From contig NZ_JAKPBU010000005.1 of NCBI RefSeq assembly GCF_022662495.1, positions 1-64,000 of the forward strand: 64,000 nucleotides of DNA. The letters run 5' to 3'. This DNA is from Lysobacter sp. M2-1. GTDB lineage: Bacteria > Pseudomonadota > Gammaproteobacteria > Xanthomonadales > Xanthomonadaceae. The position numbers and the translations under genes are program-made. A model generated the notes under the pieces. It saw only the letters and a program-made list of their open reading frames with translations, had not been told where the DNA came from and made no database searches. Below, piece by piece: positions 26,360 through 36,592 of the stretch (its first letter is position 1; each line of letters starts with the position of its first letter).

Positions 26360-27235
26360 TTACTGTCCGCGTTCGAGCACCAGCAGCGGGTCGATGCGCA
26401 CATCGAACCAGTTCATCCCCCAATGCAAATGTGGCCCGGTCGCGCGCCCCGTCGCACCGACCGCGCCGATGACGTCGCCCTGCTTCACGGTATCGCCGAC
26501 CTTCACGTCGATCCGCGAGAGGTGCAGGAAATTACTGCTGATGCCGTGACCATGATCGAGCACCACGGTGCCGCCGGTGAGATAGAGGTCGCCGTCGGCG
26601 AAGCTGATCACGCCATCGGCCGGCGCCTTGACCTGGGTGCCGTTCGGCGCTGCGATGTCCATGCCCGAATGCGGCGATTTGGGAGTGCCGTTGTAGACGC
26701 GCTGGTTGCCGAAGCGCCCGCTGACGCGGCCTTCGACCGGGCGAATGAAGTGTTGGGCGAAGCCGACACGCTCATCGTCGCGAGTGCGCACTGCGCTCAC
26801 GAGCGCCTGTTCGCGCGCAATGCGGTCGGCGATCGCCTTGGGTGGGTTAACCGTGGCCGGTGGCACGCCGTCGATCCTTTCGATGGGCCAGTCGCGCGGA
26901 ACGATGGCGATGCGATGCTCGATCCAGTCGCTGGCGGGCTGCCTGATCCGCAGTACGGCTTCCCCGGTGGCGTCGCGGCCGATGCCGAACGCGAAGCTGC
27001 CGTAGGGCGTCACCCGCAGGCTGCGGCCCGCATACTCGACGATCGCAGCCGGGTGGGTATTGCCGATCACCATCGCGCCCTGCGAGGCAGACGCCGGCAG
27101 TCGTGTCGCGCGGGCAGGGATCGCGCCGTCGCCGCCGATCGGCACATGCGGCCCATCTTTGGCCACCTGTGCGACGGCGCAACCGGCGGCGGCGAACCAT
27201 GCGACGACGAACAGGGCGATGCCGCGCGGGGTCAC
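26360..27235 (-). CDS. M23-family peptidoglycan endopeptidase
   Basis: 291 aa from GTG 27235, overlapping the pyrC stop by 4 nt (GTGA). A hydrophobic signal ending near CAVAQ directs export. The C-terminal LytM domain has HSGMDIAAP (zinc His and Asp), NFLHLSRIDV and GPHLHWGMNW (HxH). All ligands are present, so an active cell-wall hydrolase is expected. The ~150-residue N-terminal region (RLPASASQGAMVIGN..., EYAGRSLRVTPYGSFAFGIGRD) is a beta-rich domain typical of LytM proteins of this family. Its last codons are the source of the tandem repeats downstream. Confidence 0.9.
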   Translation of the reverse strand: MTPRGIALFVVAWFAAAGCAVAQVAKDGPHVPIGGDGAIPARATRLPASASQGAMVIGNTHPAAIVEYAGRSLRVTPYGSFAFGIGRDATGEAVLRIRQPASDWIEHRIAIVPRDWPIERIDGVPPATVNPPKAIADRIAREQALVSAVRTRDDERVGFAQHFIRPVEGRVSGRFGNQRVYNGTPKSPHSGMDIAAPNGTQVKAPADGVISFADGDLYLTGGTVVLDHGHGISSNFLHLSRIDVKVGDTVKQGDVIGAVGATGRATGPHLHWGMNWFDVRIDPLLVLERGQ

Positions 27236-28578
27236 CGCGCGAACCCCAGCCGCTGCCCCCCCGGTTCGCCAAGCAGTTTGCGACCATCCCACGCCAGCAT
27301 GCCATTGACCCAGGTCGAGGCGATCCTGGTGTGGAAGGTCGTGCCTTCGAAGGGCGACCAGCCGCATTTGGACAGCACGTCTTCGCGCTCCACGGTATAT
27401 GGCGCGTCGTCCACCATGACCAGATCGGCCCAGTACCCTTCGCGCAGGAAGCCGCGCTCGGATACATCGAACAGCTGTGCCGGCGCATGCGCGAACTTCT
27501 GCACGACCTGCGCATTGGTCAGGCGTCCGGCACGCACCAGTTCCAGTGCGGCATTCAGCGCGAACTGCACCAGCGGCAGTCCGCTGGGCGCCTGCAGGTA
27601 GGGCCGTGCCTTCTCCTCCAGCGTGTGCGGCGCGTGATCGGTGGCGAGCACATCGATCACGTCCGAGGCCAGCGCATCGATCAGCGCCTCGCGGTCGGCA
27701 GCGTCCTTGATCGCAGGATTGCACTTGATCAGATTGCCCAGGCGCGCGTAATCCTCGCGCGCGAAGTGCAGGAAATGCACGCAGGTCTCGGCGGTGATGC
27801 GCTTGCGCGACCCGTCTTCGCGGATCAGCGGGCCCCGCTCGAACAGGGCCAGTTCGTCGGCGGTGGAAATGTGCAGCACGTGCAGCCGGCTGTCGTGGCG
27901 GCGCGCCAGCTCCAGCGCGAGCCGGGTCGACTTGATGCAGGCTTCGCGCGAACGGATGTCCGGATGCGCACCCACAGGGATGTCGTCGCCGTACTCGCCG
28001 CGGTATTTGGCCAGCATCGCGTCGATGGTCGGCGTGTCTTCGCAATGGGTGATGATCGGCGTGGGCGCCTCGCGGAAGATGCCATTGAGGGTGTCCGGAT
28101 CGTCCACCAGCATGTTGCCGGTCGAGGCTCCCATGAACACCTTGATCCCCGGGGCAGCCTTGGGGTCCAGCGCCCGGATCGCAGCCAGGTTGTCGTTGCT
28201 GGCGCCCATGTAGAAGCCGAAGTTGCCCCAGGCCCGACCGGTGGCGCGCCGGTACTTGTCTTCCAGCGCGTCGCGATCCAGCGTGGGCGGCGACGTGTTG
28301 GGCATGTCCATGAAGCTGGTCAGGCCGCCGGCCACGGCGGCCGCCGACTCGCTGGCGATATCGGCTTTGTATTCCAGGCCCGGCTCGCGGAAATGCACCT
28401 GGTCGTCGATCATGCCGGGCATCAGCCTGCGGCCTGCGGCGTCGATGACCGTTTCACGTTCGCCTGCAGACAGCCCGCTGCCGATTTCGGCGATGCGGCC
28501 GCGCGAGATGCGCAGGTCGCCGTCGAACTCGCGGCCTTCATTGACCAGGCGGGCGTTGACGATCAGCGTGTCCGACAT
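27232..28578 (-). CDS. pyrC: Dihydroorotase (class I)
   Basis: 448 aa, catalysing ring closure of carbamoyl-aspartate in pyrimidine synthesis. GIKVFMGASTGN carries the carboxylated lysine, THCEDTP and LHVLHIST supply histidines, and LATDHAPHT has the catalytic aspartate. The first metal motif is DQVHFREPG (Q60, H62) rather than DxHxH, a substitution I recall from some other bacterial dihydroorotases of this type. The start abuts the yidD stop with no gap, and the stop overlaps the M23 gene. Confidence 0.92.
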   Translation of the reverse strand: MSDTLIVNARLVNEGREFDGDLRISRGRIAEIGSGLSAGERETVIDAAGRRLMPGMIDDQVHFREPGLEYKADIASESAAAVAGGLTSFMDMPNTSPPTLDRDALEDKYRRATGRAWGNFGFYMGASNDNLAAIRALDPKAAPGIKVFMGASTGNMLVDDPDTLNGIFREAPTPIITHCEDTPTIDAMLAKYRGEYGDDIPVGAHPDIRSREACIKSTRLALELARRHDSRLHVLHISTADELALFERGPLIREDGSRKRITAETCVHFLHFAREDYARLGNLIKCNPAIKDAADREALIDALASDVIDVLATDHAPHTLEEKARPYLQAPSGLPLVQFALNAALELVRAGRLTNAQVVQKFAHAPAQLFDVSERGFLREGYWADLVMVDDAPYTVEREDVLSKCGWSPFEGTTFHTRIASTWVNGMLAWDGRKLLGEPGGQRLGFAR

Positions 28579-28818
28579 TCAGTGGTTTCCATGCTGGTGG
28601 GGCAGATCGGGCACCGGATCGTGCCCGCCCGGGTTGAGCGGATGGCAGCGGCCGATGCGACGCAGCGCCAGCCAGCCGCCGCGCAGGGCGCCGTGGCGGG
28701 CGATCGCCGTCATCGCATACTCGGAACAACTGGGCGTGAACCGGCAGCGCGGGCCGAGCAGGGGGCTGATCAGGCGTTTATAGCCACGCAGCAGGGCGAT
28801 GAGCAGGCGGTCGATCAC
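28579..28818 (-). CDS. yidD: Membrane protein insertion efficiency factor YidD
   Basis: 79 aa from GTG 28818. The family core is intact: [31 protein letters not shown]... with conserved cysteines and a C-terminal [18 protein letters not shown]. YidD aids YidC/Sec insertion at the inner membrane. It is usually in the rpmH-rnpA-yidC cluster; here it heads pyrC with zero spacing, so the usual neighbours are elsewhere. The GTG start was chosen because upstream in-frame residues show no homology. Confidence 0.92.
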   Translation of the reverse strand: MIDRLLIALLRGYKRLISPLLGPRCRFTPSCSEYAMTAIARHGALRGGWLALRRIGRCHPLNPGGHDPVPDLPHQHGNH

Positions 28819-28925
28819 AGGCTTTGCACGGCGCGGCGCGCAGTCTCGCGCGGTTGCCGAGGTAGGGCTCGCAGGGTATAACAGCGCGCTTTCCCGCACT
28901 AGGGAACCAGAAGGACGTATAGGAA

Positions 28926-29891
28926 GTGGCAGTCAAGAAACCCGCAAAGAAGGCCGCGAAGGCCGTCAAGAAGCCCTCCCGGCCTGCAGCGAAGAAGGCG
29001 CCCGCCAAAAAGCCGACCGCCAAGAAGGCGCCCGCGAAGAAGCCGGCGCCGGCCCAGAAGGCCGCCGTGAAGAAGACAGCTGCCAAGAAGCCGGCCGCTG
29101 CGAAGAAGCCGGCCCCGAAGAAGCAGGTCGCCAAGCCCGTGAAGAAGGCGGCGCCGGCCAAGGCGGTGGCCAAGAAGGTGCAGCCGGCCAGCAAAACCGG
29201 ACCGGTCGCCAAGCCGGCCAAGACGACACCGGCGCCTTCCAAGCCCGATGTGGCCAAGGCCGCACCCGCGCCGAAGCCAGCGCCCGCAGCCAAGTCCGAC
29301 AAGGCCAAAGCGCCTGCCAAGCCCGCCCCACAGCCGGCGAGCGAACCGGCCAAGGCGCCCAGGGCACCGGTGGTCTCGCGTCCGCTGGGCAAGGTAGCCG
29401 TGGCGGTTACCGCCAGACCCGCCGCGCCCGCTCCCAAGGGTAAAGTCAAGGTGGTGAAGTACGACACCGATGAAACCGGCCGTCCGATCGTGCCCAACGG
29501 CTACAAGCCGGGGCCGGACGAGGAATACATGAGCCCGCTGCAGCTCGAATACTTCCGCCAGCGCCTGATGCAGTGGCGCGCGGATTTGGTGGAAGAGTCC
29601 AAGCAGACTATCGAGAACCTCAAGGACGAAGTGCGCGACATCGGCGATGAAGCCGAGCGGGCCACCCGCGAGACCGAAAACTCGCTGGAACTGCGGACCC
29701 GCGATCGCTACCGCAAGCTGATCGGCAAGATCGACAGCACGCTCAAGCGCGTGGATTCGGGCGAGTACGGCTACAGCGTCGATTCAGGCGAGGAAATCGG
29801 CCTGGAACGCCTGGAAGCCCGCCTCACCGCCGAGCGCACCATCGACGAGCAGGAGCGCTGGGAGCACCTGCAGAAGCAGATCGGCGACTGA
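28926..29891 (+). CDS. dksA: DksA-like protein with Lys/Ala/Pro-rich extension
   Basis: 321 aa from GTG 28926. Residues 1-~175 are AKKPA-type repeats resembling histone H1 tails and AlgP. Residues ~190-321 align with DksA: the coiled coil ([25 protein letters not shown]...) and the globular [24 protein letters not shown] segment. The four zinc-finger cysteines of E. coli DksA are replaced by Ser, Ser, Thr and Glu, so it is a zinc-independent type. DksA binds the RNA polymerase secondary channel and with ppGpp reprograms transcription; the basic tail probably adds nucleic-acid binding (inference). A terminator follows. Confidence 0.88.
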   Translation: MAVKKPAKKAAKAVKKPSRPAAKKAPAKKPTAKKAPAKKPAPAQKAAVKKTAAKKPAAAKKPAPKKQVAKPVKKAAPAKAVAKKVQPASKTGPVAKPAKTTPAPSKPDVAKAAPAPKPAPAAKSDKAKAPAKPAPQPASEPAKAPRAPVVSRPLGKVAVAVTARPAAPAPKGKVKVVKYDTDETGRPIVPNGYKPGPDEEYMSPLQLEYFRQRLMQWRADLVEESKQTIENLKDEVRDIGDEAERATRETENSLELRTRDRYRKLIGKIDSTLKRVDSGEYGYSVDSGEEIGLERLEARLTAERTIDEQERWEHLQKQIGD

Positions 29892-29930
29892 AGCGCGCGT
29901 GACGCCTGTCGCAGCAGGGATATTCCGGGG

Positions 29931-29957
29931 AAGCCTCGCGCAAGCGGGGCTTTTCCG
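29931..29957 (+). terminator. Rho-independent terminator after dksA
   Basis: AAGCCTCGC (29931-29939), loop GCAA, GCGGGGCTT (29944-29952, one T-G pair) followed by TTCCGTTT. It lies 40 bp after the dksA-like stop. Confidence 0.85.
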
Positions 29958-29975
29958 TTTGCGGGGCAGGCGCTG

Positions 29976-31415
29976 ATGGGCGGGACTCGCTGCCTTGGCG
30001 TGGCCGCTGCGGCTGACGGTGGCCTTCACCAGGGCATCGATGCGATCAGGCGGGAGCAGCAGCTGCCCGCGGCATTCCCAGCCGAAGTGGAGCAAGCCGC
30101 CGCGCACGCGGCTGCCGCGCCACGACTGCCGGATCTGGATCGCACCGACATCGCGCTGGTCACCATCGATCCGGCGGGGGCGATGGATCTGGACCAGGCC
30201 CTGCATGTCGAGCGGCGCGGCGACGGCTACCGGGTGCATTACGCGATCGCCGATGTCGCCGCGTTCTTGCGCCCGGGCGACGCCATCGACCTGGAAGCGC
30301 ATCACCGGGGTGAAACGCTGTATGGCGCCGACGTCAAGATCCCGCTGCATCCGAAGCGGCTGTCGGAAGGCGCGGCATCGCTGTTGCCGGACCAGGTGCG
30401 CCCGGCCCTGCTGTGGACGATGGACCTGGACGGGACCGGCGAGGGCGTCGTCGTCGACGTGCGCCGGGCGTTGGTGCGCAGCCGCGCGCGCTTCGACTAT
30501 GCCGGGGTGCAGGCCGACGTGGATTGCGGCCGGGCAGATCCCATGTGGGACGTGCTGCGCGAGATCGGCATGCTCAGGAAACGACGCGAGCAGGACCGTG
30601 GCGGCATCAGCCTGCCCCTGCCGGAGCAGGAGATGGACGAACGCTCCGGCCGATGGACGCTGGACTACCGCGCGCGCCACCCGGTCGAGGACTGGAACGA
30701 GCAGATTTCGCTGCTCACCGGTATGGCCGCCGCGCATCTGATGCGGGAGGGCGGGGTAGGCCTGCTGCGCACCCTGCCGCCGCCGCCTTCCTGGATGCTG
30801 CAACGCCTGCGTCGCGGCGCGAAGGCGCTGCGCCTGGACTGGCCTGAGGATCTGGCCTACCAGGACTTCATCCGCTCGCTCGATCCCAACGATCCGAAGG
30901 CGATCGCGATGATGGTGACCTGCACCACGCTGCTGCGCGGCGCGGCCTACGTCGCCTTCCATGGCGAGCCTCCGGAAAACGCCGGCCACTGGGCGTTGGC
31001 ATCCGAATACACCCATGTCACTGCGCCGCTGCGGCGGCTGGTCGATCGCTACACCGGTGAAGTCTGCCTGTCGCTATGCGCGGGCCGACCGGTTCCCGAT
31101 TGGGTCACGTCGGCACTGCCGACCTTGCCAGCGACGATGCAGCGCTCCGCACAGCGTGCCGGCCGTTTCGAGCGTGCGGTGATCGACCTCGCCGAAGCGC
31201 TCACCCTGGCGCCACGGGTGGGAGAGGAGTTCGACGGCAGCATCGTCGAAGTTGAGAAGGACAAATCCCGTGGCGTGGCGATGCTGCGCGAACTCGCCAT
31301 CGAGGCGCCGGTGCAGGGCGATTCGCCGCTGCCCTTGGGAGAAGGGGTGAGCTTGCGTCTGGTCGAAGCTGACCCGGGCACGCGCGTCGTGCGTTTCGAA
31401 TTGGCGACGCCGTAG
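29976..31415 (+). CDS. RNB-domain (RNase II family) exoribonuclease
   Basis: 479 aa. The RNB core starts at residue ~50 with TDIALVTIDPAGAMDLDQALHV, equivalent to the DxxxxxDIDDA motif; D65, D71 and D73 are present, but the fourth acidic position is Gln (Q74). Y-A-I-A-D-V-A-F and EYTHVTAPLRRLVDR (with the conserved Arg) are intact, and the C-terminus ends in a short S1-like strand region. It lacks the N-terminal cold-shock domains of RNase II/R. DLDQA-type RNB enzymes are known outside enterics, so activity is likely. It converges on the MFS gene. Confidence 0.85.
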   Translation: MGGTRCLGVAAAADGGLHQGIDAIRREQQLPAAFPAEVEQAAAHAAAAPRLPDLDRTDIALVTIDPAGAMDLDQALHVERRGDGYRVHYAIADVAAFLRPGDAIDLEAHHRGETLYGADVKIPLHPKRLSEGAASLLPDQVRPALLWTMDLDGTGEGVVVDVRRALVRSRARFDYAGVQADVDCGRADPMWDVLREIGMLRKRREQDRGGISLPLPEQEMDERSGRWTLDYRARHPVEDWNEQISLLTGMAAAHLMREGGVGLLRTLPPPPSWMLQRLRRGAKALRLDWPEDLAYQDFIRSLDPNDPKAIAMMVTCTTLLRGAAYVAFHGEPPENAGHWALASEYTHVTAPLRRLVDRYTGEVCLSLCAGRPVPDWVTSALPTLPATMQRSAQRAGRFERAVIDLAEALTLAPRVGEEFDGSIVEVEKDKSRGVAMLRELAIEAPVQGDSPLPLGEGVSLRLVEADPGTRVVRFELATP

Positions 31416-31426
31416 CGCAGCAGGCG

Positions 31427-32671
31427 TCACCGGGACTCGTGCAGATCGAGTTCGCGTAAATCCAGCTTGCGCAGTCGCGGCGCAAGTTTCGCGGTGACGG
31501 CGACGACGCCAAGGGTGACGAAGCCGCCCAGGACCACGGAGGTCACCAGCCCCAGCAGGCGCGCCATGCTGCCGGCGTAGAACGCACCGAGCTCGTTCGA
31601 CGAACCGATGAAGATGCCATTGATCGACGACACCCGGCCACGCATGTCGTCGGGCGTGGCCAGCTGCAGGATGGTCGAACGGATCACCACCGACACCCCG
31701 TCGCACAGACCGGACAGCAGCAGGAAGAATGCCGATAACCAGAAATGCGTCGACAGGCCAAAGCCGACGATGCACAGCCCGAAGCCCGCGACCGCCAGCA
31801 GCATGATCCGGCCGGCGTTGGCCTGCAGCGGCCTGCGCGCCAGGTACAGGCCGGCGCTGACCGCTCCCAGCGCAGGCGCGCCGCGCAGGATGCCGAGCCC
31901 TTCCGGCCCGTAGTGCAGGATCTCGTGGATGAAGGCCGGCGCCAGCGAGATCGCGCCGCCGAACAGCACCGCGAACATGTCCAGCGCCATCGCGCCGAGC
32001 ATGATCTGGTTTCCGAACACGAAGCGCAGCCCGTCGCGGATGCTGGCGAAGATCGGCCCGCGCTGCAGCACCGGCGCCGGTTCGGTGACCTGCAGCCGCG
32101 ACAGCGCCACGACGGCGATAACGCCGAACGCCGCAGCGGTGCCGTACGCCACATGCTTCCCGGCCCAGCCGACGAGCACGCCACCGATCGCCGGCCCGAT
32201 CACCAGTCCGGACTGGAACACCACACTGCCGATACTGGCGCCGCGCGCGAACTGTTCGCGCCTGAGCACGCGCGCGAACAGCGCGTTGTAAACCGGCCCG
32301 AGGAACGCGCGCACGCAGCCGCCCACAGCGATCGCCGCATAGATCGGCCAGACGCCACGCGCCGGAGGCCAGTGCAGCGCGATCGCGGCCAGCAGCACTG
32401 CGGTCGTCGCCAGCCCCGCACACGCGGCCATGCCCAGCTTGCGTCGCGGCAGATGGTCGACGAGGTAACCGGCGAAAGGCGCCACGCAGAAGAACGGCAG
32501 CACTTCGGCCAGGCCGATCAGGCCGAGCGACAATGGGTTGCGGGTCAGCTCGTACACGTGCCAGCCAACGGTGACCGCCACGATCTGGTAGCTCAGGATC
32601 GTGCTAAACCGGTACAGCATCAGCTGCACGAAGCTGCGGTTGCGTAGCGGGGCGGGCAAAACCTCCGTCAT
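31427..32671 (-). CDS. MFS transporter (EntS-like MFS_3)
   Basis: 414 aa with about 12 hydrophobic segments. The N-terminus MTEVLPAPLRNRSFVQLMLYRFSTILSYQI and the loop GYLVDHLPRRKLGM are typical of the MFS_3 group of exporters (EntS and macrolide-efflux-like). Substrate unknown. The start was set at 32671; longer in-frame starts read through the REP-like repeat at 32685. It ends 11 bp from the convergent RNB gene. Confidence 0.85.
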   Translation of the reverse strand: MTEVLPAPLRNRSFVQLMLYRFSTILSYQIVAVTVGWHVYELTRNPLSLGLIGLAEVLPFFCVAPFAGYLVDHLPRRKLGMAACAGLATTAVLLAAIALHWPPARGVWPIYAAIAVGGCVRAFLGPVYNALFARVLRREQFARGASIGSVVFQSGLVIGPAIGGVLVGWAGKHVAYGTAAAFGVIAVVALSRLQVTEPAPVLQRGPIFASIRDGLRFVFGNQIMLGAMALDMFAVLFGGAISLAPAFIHEILHYGPEGLGILRGAPALGAVSAGLYLARRPLQANAGRIMLLAVAGFGLCIVGFGLSTHFWLSAFFLLLSGLCDGVSVVIRSTILQLATPDDMRGRVSSINGIFIGSSNELGAFYAGSMARLLGLVTSVVLGGFVTLGVVAVTAKLAPRLRKLDLRELDLHESR

Positions 32672-32684
32672 CCTGCGGCCCATT

Positions 32685-32752
32685 GGGAGCGGCCTTGGCC
32701 GCGATTGCGATCGCCCGTGCAGGAAAAGGCGTTCGCGGCCAAGGCCGCTCCC
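32685..32752. repeat. REP-type inverted repeat (GGGAGCGGCCTTGGCC family)
   Basis: GGGAGCGGCCTTGGCCGCGA at 32685 is inverted at 32733-32752, enclosing about 28 bp. Each arm is itself palindromic (GCGGCCTTGGCCGC). A second, longer copy is at 59807-59917. It separates the MFS gene from sufE. Confidence 0.8.
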
Positions 32753-32762
32753 ACGACAGCGA

Positions 32763-33203
32763 TCACGCGACGGCGCGCTGTGCGGTGTCGCGGATGAAGG
32801 CGAGCAGGGCCGCCAGACCGTTGCTGCGGGTCGGCGAAAGATGCTTGGCCAGGCCGATGCCACCGATGTAGTCCGGTTCGGTGGCGAGAATTTCCGCCGC
32901 GCTGCGGCCCGAATAAACGCGCAGCGCCAGGTAGATCAACCCCGACACGATGGCCGAATCGCTGATCGCGGCGAAATCGAGCCGTTCCCTGTCACCGCTG
33001 GGTACGATCCAGACCATCGACTGGCAGCCGTGCAGGCGGTGCTGGTCGGTCTTCCAGTCAGAGGGGAACGGCGGCAATTTGCGGCCGAGGTCGATCAGGT
33101 ACTGGTAGCGCTCGGACCAGTCGCCGAAATAGCCGAACTCCTCCGCAATGGCGGCCTGCGCATCGACAGCGGTGGATTCGAGAGGAAAGGCGGTATCGGT
33201 CAC
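32763..33203 (-). CDS. sufE: SufE-family cysteine desulfuration protein
   Basis: 146 aa. SufE accepts persulfide sulfur from a cysteine desulfurase for Fe-S cluster assembly. The core WSERYQYLIDLGRKLPPFP, then HRLHGCQSMVWIV with the acceptor cysteine, and DSAIVSGLIYLALRVYSGRSAAEI are all intact. No desulfurase gene is adjacent, so it is a stand-alone sufE flanked by short repeats on both sides. Confidence 0.95.
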   Translation of the reverse strand: MTDTAFPLESTAVDAQAAIAEEFGYFGDWSERYQYLIDLGRKLPPFPSDWKTDQHRLHGCQSMVWIVPSGDRERLDFAAISDSAIVSGLIYLALRVYSGRSAAEILATEPDYIGGIGLAKHLSPTRSNGLAALLAFIRDTAQRAVA

Positions 33204-33236
33204 GGGTGCTGATCTGGAAAGCTCATTGCAGACATT

Positions 33237-33313
33237 GTAGGAGCGACGTCAGTCGCGACCCTCATGATTTTCCCGCATTTCATGCGAAGGGCCCGCGACT
33301 GAGACCTGCTCCC
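33237..33313. repeat. REP-type inverted repeat (GTAGGAGCGACG family)
   Basis: GTAGGAGCGACGTCAGTCGCG at 33237-33257 is inverted imperfectly at about 33294-33313. It sits upstream of sufE and downstream of cysS. Family and arms differ from the repeat at 32685. A matching end fragment may be present at 70-77. Confidence 0.65.
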
Positions 33314-33331
33314 GTGGCCACCCAGGCCCCG

Positions 33332-34699
<1,368 letters not shown>

Positions 34700-34800
34700 C
34701 GGGCCGTCGGCTCGGAACGTCCGCCGATTCTACCGGCCGCCCACCGCCGACGACAGCGAGGATTCAGGCCCATGGCAGCGCAGCCGCATACACTGGCGCC

Positions 34801-35244
34801 ATGCGATCTCCACTGCCTCGGCCATTGGCCGCCTGGGTCCTGTCGTCCACGCTGGTGCTGGTCGCGCTGCCGCTCCATGCCCAGCAGGCCGTGCTGGTTC
34901 CCACCGAAAACGTGCGGGTCGAATATGGCCAGGTGCTACGGGCCGAGCCGATCTACGAAACCCGGCATGAGACCTGGCTCGAACGCCAGTGCCCCGATGG
35001 CAACAACAGGATGCTTTCGCGGATCGCCGGCGCGGTAAAGGACGTGCTCAAGCCGGGCAAGCCAGAGGACGATGGCGGCTGCCGTGACGTGCCGGTGGAG
35101 CGCGAATTCCGGCGCCTGGCGGCGTACGAGGTGGACTATATGTACAAGGGCAGCAAATACCGCTCGCGCATGCCCTTCGATCCCGGCAACAAGATCAAGC
35201 TGCGGGTGTCGGTGGCCCCGTACGCGACCTCCACCGGCCGCTGA
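34801..35244 (+). CDS. Small secreted protein, C-terminal part of 17-kDa-antigen-like family
   Basis: 147 aa with a Sec signal (cleavage near LHAQQ). VRVEYGQVLRAEPIYETR and the C-terminal YEVDYMYKGSKYRSRMPFDPGNKIKLRVSVAPY match the two ends of Xanthomonad envelope proteins related to the Rickettsia 17-kDa antigen. The glycine-zipper membrane segment that normally lies between them is missing; only IAGAVKDVLKPGKPEDDGG fills the middle. A soluble periplasmic derivative is likely. Cysteines flank the centre (C60, C84 approx.) and could form a disulfide. Confidence 0.75.
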   Translation: MRSPLPRPLAAWVLSSTLVLVALPLHAQQAVLVPTENVRVEYGQVLRAEPIYETRHETWLERQCPDGNNRMLSRIAGAVKDVLKPGKPEDDGGCRDVPVEREFRRLAAYEVDYMYKGSKYRSRMPFDPGNKIKLRVSVAPYATSTGR

Positions 35245-35424
35245 GCTTGCGGCGGGCGGCCGTGCGTGCGAGGATGCGCGCTCGATGAACGCCTGCCAGC
35301 CCACCGCCCACGCATATGCCAGTTCCGCCCGGATGGCTTCGGGCATGACTTCGCGCGCGCGCCGACCGGAAACCTCGCCTGCAGCTGGGTAGACCGGAAC
35401 GTTTCATCGCGTTCACCACCGTCC

Positions 35425-35448
35425 GAACCCAGCCCTCGCGCTGGGTTC
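35425..35448 (+). terminator. Hairpin in the arginine-operon leader
   Basis: GAACCCAGC (35425-35433) pairs with GCTGGGTTC (35440-35448) around a 6-nt loop, followed by TTGCGTTT. It lies 43 bp before argF. It could terminate upstream transcripts or attenuate the arginine cluster. Confidence 0.55.
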
Positions 35449-35490
35449 TTGCGTTTCAGACCCTCGAATTCCTCACCTCACGACCAAGCA

Positions 35491-36516
35491 ATGAAACACT
35501 TCCTCAATACCCAGGACTGGACCCGCCCGGAGCTCGACGCGCTGCTGACCCAGGCATCGCTGTTCAAGCGCAATCCGCTGGGGGACGAGCTCAGGGGCAA
35601 GAGCATCGCCCTGGTGTTCTTCAACCCGTCCCTGCGGACCCGGACCAGCTTCGAGCTGGGCGCCTTCCAGCTGGGTGGCCACGCGGTGGTGCTGCAGCCG
35701 GGCAAGGACGCCTGGCCGATCGAATTCGACCTGGGCACGGTGATGGACGGCGATACCGAGGAACACATCGCCGAAGTCGCGCGGGTGCTCGGGCGCTACG
35801 TCGACCTGATCGGTGTGCGCGCATTTCCGAAGTTCGTCGACTGGTCGGTCGACCGGGAAGATGCGGTGCTGAAGGGTTTCGCCAAGTATTCGCCGGTCCC
35901 GGTGATCAACATGGAGACGATCACCCATCCCTGCCAGGAGCTGGCGCATGCGCTGGCGCTGCAGGAACACTTCGGCGCGCGGGACCCAGGATCGGCTCCC
36001 TCGGAGGTCCTGCGTGGCCGGAAGTACGTCCTGACCTGGACCTACCACCCCAAGGCGCTCAACACCGCGGTCGCCAACTCCGCGCTGACCATCGCCACCC
36101 GCCTCGGGATGGACGTCACCTTGCTGTGCCCGTCACCGGATTACGTGCTGGACGAGCGCTACATGGGATGGGCGAAGCACAACGCGGCCGAGACCGGTGG
36201 CTCGCTCACGGTGAGCCATGACGTCGACAGCGCCTACGACGGTGCCGACATCGTCTACGCCAAGAGCTGGGGTGCACTGCCGTACTTCGGCCACTGGCAC
36301 GACGAAAAGCCGATCCGCGACCAGTTCAAGCACTTCATCGTCGACGAACGCAAGATGGCCCTCACCAACAACGGCGTGTTCTCGCATTGCCTGCCGCTGC
36401 GCCGCAACGTCAAGGCGACCGATGCGGTGATGGATTCGCCCAACTGTATTGCCATCGACGAGGCCGAGAATCGGCTGCACGTGCAGAAAGCGGTGATGGC
36501 GGCATTGGTGTCGTAA
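35491..36516 (+). CDS. argF: N-acetylornithine carbamoyltransferase
   Basis: 341 aa from ATG 35491. It carbamoylates N-acetylornithine to N-acetylcitrulline, as in Xanthomonas and unlike the usual ornithine enzyme. [19 protein letters not shown], the carbamoyl-phosphate loop [31 protein letters not shown] and the C-terminal [23 protein letters not shown] match the Xanthomonas acetylornithine enzyme closely from memory. An in-frame extension to 35266 lacks homology. Presence of a dedicated acetylcitrulline deacetylase (argE) downstream supports the acetylated pathway. It leads the arginine/proline cluster. Confidence 0.95.
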   Translation: MKHFLNTQDWTRPELDALLTQASLFKRNPLGDELRGKSIALVFFNPSLRTRTSFELGAFQLGGHAVVLQPGKDAWPIEFDLGTVMDGDTEEHIAEVARVLGRYVDLIGVRAFPKFVDWSVDREDAVLKGFAKYSPVPVINMETITHPCQELAHALALQEHFGARDPGSAPSEVLRGRKYVLTWTYHPKALNTAVANSALTIATRLGMDVTLLCPSPDYVLDERYMGWAKHNAAETGGSLTVSHDVDSAYDGADIVYAKSWGALPYFGHWHDEKPIRDQFKHFIVDERKMALTNNGVFSHCLPLRRNVKATDAVMDSPNCIAIDEAENRLHVQKAVMAALVS

Positions 36517-36580
36517 GGCGGATCCTGACCCGCCATCGCGATCTCCCAAATCCTACATGGCGGGTCAAGGCCCGCCCTAC
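36513..36580. repeat. REP-type inverted repeat (GGCGGGTCAAGGCCCGCC family)
   Basis: GTAAGGCGGATCCTGACCCG at 36513 is the imperfect inverse of ATGGCGGGTCAAGGCCCGCC at 36557, enclosing about 20 bp. It fills the argF-argG gap and begins within the argF stop codon. Confidence 0.75.
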
Positions 36581-36592
36581 AAGAGCAATTCG

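Noticed and set aside
25950-26423. 157-aa minus-strand ORF with repeated RFDVR segments
   Set aside because: It mixes frames of the decayed M23 tail copies. The repetition reflects DNA tandem repeats, not a repeat protein.
26360-28045. 561-aa reading frame across the M23 and pyrC genes
   Set aside because: Only the last 291 codons encode the peptidase. The rest is an out-of-frame reading of pyrC.
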